The notes beneath the pieces were generated by a model. The model did not search any database. It was not told the origin of the DNA and saw nothing but the letters and a program-made list of their open reading frames with translations. A stretch of DNA of 7,876 nt from Chloroflexota bacterium (GTDB lineage Bacteria > Chloroflexota > UBA6077), in assembly GCA_021788565.1 (NCBI GenBank), contig JAJYKO010000224.1, positions 1 to 7,876 on the forward strand, read 5' to 3'. The position numbers were made by a program, and so were the translations under genes. Shown here in pieces: positions 1 through 5,181 of this stretch (position 1 is the first letter of the stretch; each line of letters opens with the position of its first letter).

Positions 1-7
1 ACGAGGT

Positions 8-47
8 CGCTTGAAACTGGAGGGCGTCAGCTTTCCAGTTTCAAGCG
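8..47 (-). repeat. Long hairpin overlapping the stop codon of the mannosyltransferase gene
   Basis: Positions 8-21 and 34-47 are perfect inverted complements (14 bp). G-T, G-T and G-C pairs at 22-33, 23-32 and 24-31 could extend the stem, leaving a very small loop. One arm encodes the last residues of the minus-strand gene, and the stop codon (27-29) sits in the loop region. No T-tract follows on the minus strand (positions 7 to 1), so a classical Rho-independent terminator is not supported. An RNA-stabilising 3' hairpin or a small palindromic repeat that has reached the gene end are both possible. The hairpin itself is directly visible; its role is unknown. Confidence 0.6.
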
Positions 48-725
48 GGGGACCAGCAGCATGGCCTCGACCACGACGTGGCGAGAAAGCTTGCTCTTCC
101 CAACCTGCCGGTCCTCGAACACGATTGGGACTTCCACGACACGAAATCCTTGACGGATGGCACGGTAGGTCAGCTCGATCTGGAAGGAGTAGCCGTTGGA
201 GCGGACTTTGCCGAGGCTCAGCTTCTCCAGCAGCTCGCGGCGAAAGAGCTTGTAGCCGCCCGTCAGATCGCGCACGCCGACCCCCAGGATAGTCCTCGCA
301 TACGCACTGCCTCCCCTGCTGATCATCTTGCGCATCACTCCCCAGTTGCGCACCCCTCCACCCGGTATGTAGCGCGAACCGAGAACGAGGTCAGCGTCTT
401 CCAGTGCGCTCAACATCGCAGGTAGGTGGGACGGGTTGTGTGAGAGGTCGGCGTCCATCTCGCCAATGACATCGAAGCCCTTGCCCAGAGCGAAGACGAA
501 CCCCTCGACGTACGCGGTGCCCAACCCCAGCTTGCCGGGCCGGTGGATAACCTGGATCCACGGATGGATGGCGGCGAGCTCGTCCGCCAGCCGCCCGGTG
601 CCATCGGGGGAGTTGTCGTCCACGATCAGGATGTCAATGCCCAGGCTGAGCTCTTCCATCTGTTGAACCAGCCTTGGGAGGTTCTCTCTCTCGTTATATG
701 TTGGAACCACGACCATCGTCTTCAC
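27..725 (-). CDS. Polyprenol-phosphate mannosyltransferase (GT2, DPM1/Ppm1-like)
   Basis: This is a 232-residue family GT2 glycosyltransferase of the dolichol/polyprenol-phosphate mannose synthase type. Such enzymes move mannose from GDP-mannose to a polyprenyl phosphate at the cytoplasmic membrane face, for lipid-linked mannosylation. Counting from the GTG at 725, the sequence shows VVVPTYNE (5-12), the nucleotide-binding DDNSPDGTG (36-44), the metal-binding MDADLSH (90-96), SRYIPGG (117-123), GGYKLFRR (156-163), SNGYSFQIEL (176-185) and VGKSKLS (208-214). No membrane segment or GtrA-like tail follows, so this is the soluble single-domain form. The frame is open up to an ATG at 806, but the extra N-terminus is basic and unlike the family. 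GTG 725 and ATG 716 are the realistic starts. Neither has a Shine-Dalgarno sequence, and an extended -10 ends at 734, which suggests a leaderless transcript. The sugar specificity (mannose or glucose) is inferred from similarity. Confidence 0.9.
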   Translation of the reverse strand: MKTMVVVPTYNERENLPRLVQQMEELSLGIDILIVDDNSPDGTGRLADELAAIHPWIQVIHRPGKLGLGTAYVEGFVFALGKGFDVIGEMDADLSHNPSHLPAMLSALEDADLVLGSRYIPGGGVRNWGVMRKMISRGGSAYARTILGVGVRDLTGGYKLFRRELLEKLSLGKVRSNGYSFQIELTYRAIRQGFRVVEVPIVFEDRQVGKSKLSRHVVVEAMLLVPRLKLES

Positions 726-733
726 GAGTAGGG

Positions 734-742
734 ATTGTAACA
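734..742 (-). promoter_or_regulatory. Extended -10 promoter element for the mannosyltransferase gene
   Basis: Read on the minus strand, 742 to 734 is TGTTACAAT: a TGn extension followed by TACAAT, one base off the consensus hexamer. No good -35 hexamer lies 16-18 bp upstream, as is common for extended -10 promoters. The predicted transcription start near 727 is 2 bases before the GTG at 725 and about 11 before the ATG at 716. This supports a short or absent leader. Confidence 0.45.
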
Positions 743-816
743 GAAAGATGCTTTGCCTTCGTCTCGCCCGATAATCGCGTTCGCGGCACACTGAATGCAT
801 GAACAATTTTGCTCGC

Positions 817-858
817 TCGAGTTACGTTTTCGAGTCACGTTAAAAGTGCTATACTTTT
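817..858 (+). promoter_or_regulatory. Operator-like direct and inverted repeats at the CFA-type gene promoter
   Basis: Two 12-bp direct repeats, TCGAGTTACGTT (817-828) and TCGAGTCACGTT (830-841), match at 11 of 12 positions with a 13-bp period. Directly after them is AAAAGT-N5-ACTTTT (842-858), a perfect 6-bp inverted repeat whose centre overlaps the -10 element. Repeats placed at and just upstream of a -10 are typical of transcription-factor sites, but no regulator gene lies in this window. The repeats are seen directly; operator function is inference. Confidence 0.4.
847..855 (+). promoter_or_regulatory. Extended -10 promoter element for the CFA-type methyltransferase gene
   Basis: TGCTATACT is a TGn extension followed by TATACT, one base off consensus. 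The best -35 candidates at 16-17 bp spacing (TTTTCG or TTTCGA, from 827) match only 3 of 6, so the TGn extension or an activator may compensate. The predicted start near 862 would give a 5' leader of about 250 bases before the ATG at 1115. Confidence 0.5.
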
Positions 859-861
859 GGC

Positions 862-1114
862 GTGAACAACCACTTTGAGCCCTAGCGACGGACGTCTGGC
901 ATCAAGCTAGCACAGCGAAGGCAACAGGTCGCGGAAGACCGAATATTCCGGGGAGTACTCTCCGGGAAGTCCGCGAGATGATGGTTGTCACACGGATTCG
1001 CCTCCCATCTGGCCGTGTGTCGAACACTCATCCTCTCGTGCCCGAAACGGCTGCGCGACGCGATGCCAGCGGTCGCAGGCTCAACCCTTCAAGCGAAGGG
1101 AAAGGAGTACGGAG
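862..1114 (+). promoter_or_regulatory. Long, potentially structured 5' leader of the CFA-type gene
   Basis: This stretch has no convincing coding sequence but contains several stems. 929-935 pairs with 970-976 (7 bp) and encloses a 7-bp hairpin at 948-954/959-965. 989-995 pairs with 1013-1019 (7 bp), extendable by 984-986/1023-1025. 1051-1054 and 1057-1059 pair with 1072-1078 around a 2-base bulge. A 6-bp tetraloop hairpin, 1085-1090/1095-1100, ends one base before the ribosome-binding site. I could not match the region to a known riboswitch class by eye. GC-rich DNA forms stems easily, so the leader is well supported as non-coding but only weakly as a functional RNA. Confidence 0.35.
1102..1107 (+). 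promoter_or_regulatory. Ribosome-binding site of the CFA-type gene
   Basis: AAGGAG lies 7 bases before the ATG at 1115 and fixes that start. It begins one base after the 3' arm of the 1085-1100 hairpin, so folding of the leader could affect its accessibility. Confidence 0.75.
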
Positions 1115-2488
1115 ATGGCCAGATCTACAATCTTTTCTGAAGCTCCCAGCGAGCTGCCGCCGTCGGGCGGAAACCTGAGAGATTCCGCCCTCACCCTCTC
1201 CATTCTCAACCGTGTGCTGGCGAGATATGGACCCCGTGACTTCGCCATAAGGCTCTGGGACGGCACATCGGTCCCCGCCGATCCGGGGAAGGAAACACAT
1301 TTCACCCTGGTCCTGAAGCAGCCCGGCGCACTCCGGCGGATGATGCTCCCGCCCAACGAGCTGGCCCTCGGCGAATCCTATTTGGACGACGACTGGGACC
1401 TCGAGGGGGACATTGTGGCCGCGATGCGGCTGGGCGACGTCTTCGAGGACGTTGCTTTGGGGATCGGCGATCTGGTGGGGCTGGCCCGACAACTGATGTC
1501 CCTGCCCAAGGAGCATGCGGGCAACGGTCATGCCGGGGCCGGCCGACACCGCGCGGACCTGGGCGGCGCCGAGCACTCCAAGGAACGAGACCGCAAGGCG
1601 ATCACTTATCACTACGACGTGGGCAACGACTTCTTCAAGCTGTTTCTGGATAAGCGCATGGTGTACTCCTGTGCTTACTTCCCCACGGGCGAGGAGGACC
1701 TGGACTCGGCCCAGGAAGCGAAACTGGAGCACACCTGCCGCAAGCTGAGGTTGAAGCCCGGCGAGAAGCTGCTGGATATCGGTTGTGGGTGGGGCGCCAT
1801 GATTATGCATGCCGCCGAGAGGTTCGGCGTGCAGGCCCTTGGCATTACCCTCAGTCAGCCTCAGGCAGACCTTGCCAACCAGCGGATCGCCGAGGCGGGG
1901 CTGTCAGACAGGTGTCGGGCCGTCGTCATGGACTACCGCGACGTGGCCGCCAGCGGCCCCTTCGACAAGATCGTGAGCGTGGGTATGGTGGAGCACGTGG
2001 GAAGGACCAAGCTGCCGACCTACTTCGAGTCGGCCTGGCAGGCATTGAAGCCGGGGGGCCTCTTCCTGAATCACGGCATCACCGCCGCGGCCCGCGACAA
2101 GGCTTCCGTGAACCCGCTGGACCGCTACGTCTTCCAGAGGGGCGCCTTCATCCGCAAATACGTCTTCCCCGATGGCGAACTGATCCCGCTGGGAGACATG
2201 GACGGCATGGCGGAGCGAGCCGGGTTCGAGGTGCGGGATGTGGAGAGCCTGCGCGAGCATTATGCCCTCACCCTCAAGCACTGGGTGCAACGGCTGGAGG
2301 CCCACGAGGAGGAGGCGCGACAGCAGGTGGATGAGCGCACATACAAGGTATGGCGGCTATATATGGCCGGATGTGCCCACGCGTTCACCACGGCTCGCCT
2401 GAGCATTCACCAGACGCTGCTGAGCAAGCCAGACAGGTCCGGCGAGAGCCATCTCCCCTGGAGCCGCGCATACCTGTATAATCAGTAG
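1115..2488 (+). CDS. cfa: Cyclopropane-fatty-acyl-phospholipid synthase-type SAM methyltransferase
   Basis: This 457-residue protein belongs to the CFA synthase/mycolic acid methyltransferase family, which uses S-adenosylmethionine to add a methylene or methyl group across double bonds of membrane phospholipid acyl chains. The lipid-binding N-terminal domain covers about residues 25-130. The catalytic domain starts at YHYDVGNDFF (165-174) and continues with YSCAYF (Cys186, matching the active-site Cys of E. coli Cfa), the SAM-binding LDIGCGWG (220-227), VGMVEHVG (Glu293) and LNHGI (His320). The C-terminus follows the Cfa pattern (KHWVQRLE, then YMAGCAHAF). It is longer than E. coli Cfa (382 residues), partly through a Gly/His/Ala-rich linker at about 132-160. 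A long leader with repeats at the promoter suggests regulated expression. Cyclopropanation, or methylation to a branched chain, cannot be told from sequence. Confidence 0.93.
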   Translation: MARSTIFSEAPSELPPSGGNLRDSALTLSILNRVLARYGPRDFAIRLWDGTSVPADPGKETHFTLVLKQPGALRRMMLPPNELALGESYLDDDWDLEGDIVAAMRLGDVFEDVALGIGDLVGLARQLMSLPKEHAGNGHAGAGRHRADLGGAEHSKERDRKAITYHYDVGNDFFKLFLDKRMVYSCAYFPTGEEDLDSAQEAKLEHTCRKLRLKPGEKLLDIGCGWGAMIMHAAERFGVQALGITLSQPQADLANQRIAEAGLSDRCRAVVMDYRDVAASGPFDKIVSVGMVEHVGRTKLPTYFESAWQALKPGGLFLNHGITAAARDKASVNPLDRYVFQRGAFIRKYVFPDGELIPLGDMDGMAERAGFEVRDVESLREHYALTLKHWVQRLEAHEEEARQQVDERTYKVWRLYMAGCAHAFTTARLSIHQTLLSKPDRSGESHLPWSRAYLYNQ

Positions 2489-2498
2489 CCACAACGAA

Positions 2499-2538
2499 GC
2501 CTCCTGGAGCCAGGAGGCCGAGGCTGCTTTCTATTTTT
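2499..2538 (+). terminator. Probable transcription terminator after the CFA-type gene
   Basis: An 8-bp stem (2499-2506 with 2511-2518, GCCTCCTG/CAGGAGGC) with a GAGC tetraloop starts 10 bases after the stop codon. A T-rich tract (2528-2538, TTTCTATTTTT) follows after about 9 bases. An alternative outer pairing, AGCCTC (2498-2503) with GAGGCT (2520-2525), would bring the stem close to the T-tract. The stem is strong; the gap before the T-tract lowers confidence. Confidence 0.5.
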
Positions 2539-2540
2539 GG

Positions 2541-2629
2541 AGGTCGAGGCTTTAGCTGGTGGTCCTGTTTGGGAGCAATCGTCGGTCTGCCCGACGTATC
2601 CGGCTAAAGCTTCGACCTGCTCCGGCTAA
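2541..2629. repeat. Nested inverted-repeat element in the intergenic region
   Basis: The 19-base arms 2541-2559 and 2600-2618 pair throughout, with 17 Watson-Crick and 2 G-T pairs. The 40-base loop holds a second hairpin, 2580-2585/2591-2596 (6 bp, CGTCGG/CCGACG). A partial direct copy follows: TCCGGCTAA at 2599-2607 recurs at 2621-2629. The compensating G-T pairs and nested hairpin look like a REP- or MITE-like palindromic element rather than a promoter. Its arm shares the core GGCTTTAGC with the GGCTTCAGC of the repeat at 6552-6623. Confidence 0.6.
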
Positions 2630-2661
2630 GTGGCCTTGATTCCCACTCTCATGCCCAGTCC

Positions 2662-2666
2662 AAGGA
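2662..2666 (+). promoter_or_regulatory. Ribosome-binding site deciding the TAXI gene start
   Basis: AAGGA is 3 bases before a TTG at 2670 and 9 bases before a TTG at 2676. The spacing favours 2676. No ATG or GTG gives a complete signal peptide, so a TTG start is needed in either case. I found no clear promoter between the upstream repeat and this site. Confidence 0.5.
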
Positions 2667-2675
2667 TAATTGAAC

Positions 2676-3743
2676 TTGAAGAAGAATCTCCCCAGCTCTT
2701 GCCGCCTTTCTCTGGTTATGCTCCTCCTGGTCACGTTTGCCCTTCTCGTGGCGGCCTGCAGCCCGGGTCCGCCGACTCCCCCCGGGCCGACGTCCGCCAA
2801 CGCCACCAAGGCCCCGCCGAGCTCTACCACTGCCAAGGCTACAGACACCCCGCCACTCTCGAAGGAGTACACCCTCTCGCTGGCCACCAGCGGGACTGAC
2901 GAGAGCTACTACGGCTATGGCAAGGCCCTGGCATCAGTCTGGTCCTCCAATCTCAAGGAGGTAAAGGTCGCGCCGGAGACCGCCGGGGCATCGGTGGGAG
3001 GTCTGCGCTCGCTCGGTGCCAACCAGGTGGACATGGCCCTCGCGCAGAGTGACATCGCGAGCTACGCATACAATGGCGGAGAGATGTTCCACGAAAAGAT
3101 CACCAATATTCGCGCCATAGCGGTGCTCTATCCGCAGCTGGTCCAGTGGGTCGTGAACTCAGGGAGCATCAGAAGCGTCGCCGGCATGAAGGGGGCGCAG
3201 ATCGCCGTGGGACCCGCCGGCTCGGGAAGTGAGGCCAATACCAATCAGATCCTGTCGGCCGACGGAATCGCCTACAAGGACCTGACGAAGGCGCTCTTCC
3301 TCTCCAGCACCGAGGCGGTCGACGCATTCAAGTCCCAGCAGATCGACGGCTTCTGCTTAACGGACGGTGTGCCCAGCCCGGCTATTGTCGATGTCGCGAA
3401 TTCTACAAAGATCGGCCTGCTGCCCATCAGTGGAGAGTTCGCTCAGAGAGTGATCTCTACTTACAAAGGGTTTGCGCCCGCTATCATCCCGGCAGGCAGC
3501 TACAAGGGTGTCGCGACGCCAGTCGACACCGTGGGAGTGCAAGCTATCCTGGTCGTACGACAGGATCTGGACAGCAACCTTGTGTACTGGCTAACGAGGA
3601 CTCTCATGGAAAAGCAGACGCAATTGGCACAGGCCAACCCACTGGGCGCGGCGCTCACCAAGGAAAGCGCCGTCAAGGACCTGCCCATTCCTCTCCACCC
3701 GGGGGCCGAAAGGTACTACAGGGAGATCGGAATGCTGAAGTAG
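2676..3743 (+). CDS. TAXI-family TRAP transporter solute-binding lipoprotein
   Basis: This is the extracytoplasmic receptor of a TAXI-type TRAP system, which would capture a small organic acid or amino acid and hand it to a TRAP permease. Counting from TTG 2676 (355 residues), residues 1-27 form a basic then hydrophobic signal peptide ending in a lipobox (LVAAC, Cys28), so the mature protein is probably lipid-anchored. A Pro/Thr/Ser-rich linker follows to about residue 62. The family pattern is then clear: SLATSGTDESYYGYGKALA, GASVGGLRSLGANQVDMALAQ, NIRAIAVLYP, GMKGAQIAVGPAGSGSEAN, FCLTDGVPSPAIVDVAN and AIIPAGSY. A Thermus member of this family was crystallised with glutamate, but the ligand here is unknown. 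No TRAP permease gene is adjacent, so this receptor is an orphan within the window. The next gene is 112 bases downstream. Confidence 0.92.
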   Translation: MKKNLPSSCRLSLVMLLLVTFALLVAACSPGPPTPPGPTSANATKAPPSSTTAKATDTPPLSKEYTLSLATSGTDESYYGYGKALASVWSSNLKEVKVAPETAGASVGGLRSLGANQVDMALAQSDIASYAYNGGEMFHEKITNIRAIAVLYPQLVQWVVNSGSIRSVAGMKGAQIAVGPAGSGSEANTNQILSADGIAYKDLTKALFLSSTEAVDAFKSQQIDGFCLTDGVPSPAIVDVANSTKIGLLPISGEFAQRVISTYKGFAPAIIPAGSYKGVATPVDTVGVQAILVVRQDLDSNLVYWLTRTLMEKQTQLAQANPLGAALTKESAVKDLPIPLHPGAERYYREIGMLK

Positions 3744-3844
3744 CGCCGGCCTTTTTCATACCTGCTGTCCAGATAACTCAGGATTTGCGTTTCCTTTTCC
3801 GCATCCCTGCTTGACATGATGTAGTATGAACCCAACACGTGATC

Positions 3845-3850
3845 GAGGTG
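3845..3850 (+). promoter_or_regulatory. Ribosome-binding site deciding the TreT start
   Basis: GAGGTG lies 5 bases before the ATG at 3856. An in-frame ATG at 3826 has no comparable site, and the 10 residues it would add (NPTRDRGGK-type) are unlike the family start. I therefore prefer 3856. Confidence 0.55.
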
Positions 3851-3855
3851 GGAAG

Positions 3856-5112
3856 ATGGCTCAGCTTCACCGTGTCATCCTCAAGCGCAAGGCGCTGAAG
3901 GACTACGAATTGATCATCGGAGCCGCCGCGGTCGAGGAGATCACGGCGGTTGCAAGGAGTCTCCAAGGGCTGCGTCTTCTCCATATCAACTCATCGGCGT
4001 CGGGTGGCGGCGTCGCGGAACTGCTCAACTCCCTCGTGTCCCTGGAAGTCAACGTCGGAATTCAGGCGGAGTGGCGTGTCCTTTGCAAGAACGAGCGGTT
4101 CTTTGAGGTCACGAAGAAGATCCACAACGCCCTGCAGGGGAAACCCGGAGGGCTTACTGAGGAAGAGCAACGCATCTACATGGAGGCTAACAAGCGCTGT
4201 GCCGAGGGATTGGATGATCATTTCGACGCGATAATCGTCCACGACCCGCAGCCGGCCGCCATCCGCCACTTCTCTCCCGGGTCCGGGTCGAGGTGGATAT
4301 GGCGGTGTCACATCGACACCTCTCAGCCTGACCCTGAAGTCTGGGCTTTTCTCCAACCTCTGCTCCAGGACTACGATGCTGCTGTCTTCACCATGCAGCA
4401 GTTTGCTCCCGCGGGCTTCAGTGGCCCGTTCCTGGCGTTCATTCCCCCTGCCATAGATCCCCTCACGGCCAAGAACAGGTCTCTTCCCAGGTACCTCTGC
4501 CACGAGGTCGTGGCCGAATGCGGGGTAGACCTGACGAAGCCGATGATCCTCCAGGTGTCCCGGTTTGACCCGTGGAAGGACCCTCAGGGGGTAATAGAGA
4601 CGTACCACAAGGTTAAGAAGAGCGTGCCTGAAGTTCAGCTCGTGCTGATCGGCGCCATGGCCGATGACGACCCGGAAGCCTGGGAGATCTACAAGACGAT
4701 ACGCGAAGAGGACGAGAAGGATCCGGACCTTTTCGTGTTCACCAACCTGACCGGGGTGAATGCGCACGAGGTGAATGCATTCCAGCGCATGGCCGACGTG
4801 GTGATTCAGAAATCCATCAGGGAAGGATTCGGCCTGGTCGTCTCGGAGGCCCTGTGGAAGGAGACGCCCGTGGTGGCCGGGAGCACCGGCGGTATCCGGC
4901 TGCAGATGCAGGATGGTGTCGGCGGCTTTCTGGTGGACTCGGTGGCGGAGGCGGCCGATCGAACCCACTATCTTCTGACTCATCCCGAAGAGGCCGAAGC
5001 TATAGCCAGAAGAGGCTGGGATCGAGTGCACGAGCAGTTCCTGATGCCACGGCTTCTGCTCGACGAGCTGAAGCTCCTGCAGTCGCTCGTCGGCACAAAA
5101 CAGCCGGCCTGA
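3856..5112 (+). CDS. treT: Trehalose glycosyltransferring synthase (TreT-like, GT4)
   Basis: TreT joins a nucleotide-activated glucose to free glucose to give trehalose, reversibly, in the cytoplasm. The 418-residue length and the whole sequence resemble the characterised archaeal TreT of Thermococcus/Pyrococcus. From ATG 3856 the motifs are SSASGGGVAELL (46-57, glycine loop), KIHNALQG, VHDPQPAA, WRCHID (149-154), IPPAIDPL, the donor-binding SRFDPWKD (235-242), VNAFQRMADV, and the GT4 E-X7-E motif SIREGFGLVVSEA (Glu323, Glu331), followed by VAGSTGGI. The first domain is the acceptor half and the second the nucleotide-sugar half of a GT-B fold. No otsA/otsB or treS lies nearby, so this would be a one-step trehalose route. 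The aminotransferase gene follows 69 bases downstream on the same strand and may be co-transcribed. The main alternative is a related GT4 with another acceptor. Confidence 0.88.
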   Translation: MAQLHRVILKRKALKDYELIIGAAAVEEITAVARSLQGLRLLHINSSASGGGVAELLNSLVSLEVNVGIQAEWRVLCKNERFFEVTKKIHNALQGKPGGLTEEEQRIYMEANKRCAEGLDDHFDAIIVHDPQPAAIRHFSPGSGSRWIWRCHIDTSQPDPEVWAFLQPLLQDYDAAVFTMQQFAPAGFSGPFLAFIPPAIDPLTAKNRSLPRYLCHEVVAECGVDLTKPMILQVSRFDPWKDPQGVIETYHKVKKSVPEVQLVLIGAMADDDPEAWEIYKTIREEDEKDPDLFVFTNLTGVNAHEVNAFQRMADVVIQKSIREGFGLVVSEALWKETPVVAGSTGGIRLQMQDGVGGFLVDSVAEAADRTHYLLTHPEEAEAIARRGWDRVHEQFLMPRLLLDELKLLQSLVGTKQPA

Positions 5113-5128
5113 CTTGCTCTCGTACCTT

Positions 5129-5156
5129 ATGACTGATGACTGACAGCTGATAGCGG
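5129..5156. repeat. Degenerate heptanucleotide tandem repeat
   Basis: Four 7-base units run head to tail: ATGACTG, ATGACTG, ACAGCTG and ATAGCGG. The first two are identical and the last two diverged. They occupy most of the 69-base gap between the treT and aminotransferase genes, just before the ribosome-binding site at 5168-5175. No function is evident. Confidence 0.5.
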
Positions 5157-5167
5157 ACCCCTCACAC

Positions 5168-5175
5168 AAAGGAGG
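5168..5175 (+). promoter_or_regulatory. Strong ribosome-binding site of the aminotransferase gene
   Basis: AAAGGAGG lies 6 bases before the ATG at 5182. It is a near-complete anti-Shine-Dalgarno match and fixes the start. Confidence 0.8.
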
Positions 5176-5181
5176 CGCGTC

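Noticed and set aside
978..1178. A 66-codon open frame inside the leader and overlapping the start of the CFA-type gene, a possible upstream ORF.
   Set aside because: It has no proper ribosome-binding site, its translation is Arg/Pro-rich with no recognisable motif, and it runs into the real gene in another frame. It is best explained as a chance frame in GC-rich DNA.
1028..1810. A 260-codon minus-strand frame opposite the CFA-type gene.
   Set aside because: The plus strand carries the complete catalytic motifs of a known family, while the antisense product has none.
3741..3757. GCCGGCCTTTTT right after the TAXI gene, considered as a terminator.
   Set aside because: The T-run is present, but no stem with a reasonable loop precedes it; GCCGGC is self-complementary and cannot form a hairpin by itself.
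3811..3830. TTGACA at 3811 with TAGTAT at 3822, considered as a treT promoter.
   Set aside because: The two elements are only 5 bases apart, and no acceptable -10 lies 16-19 bases after TTGACA. Neither element alone is strong enough to call.
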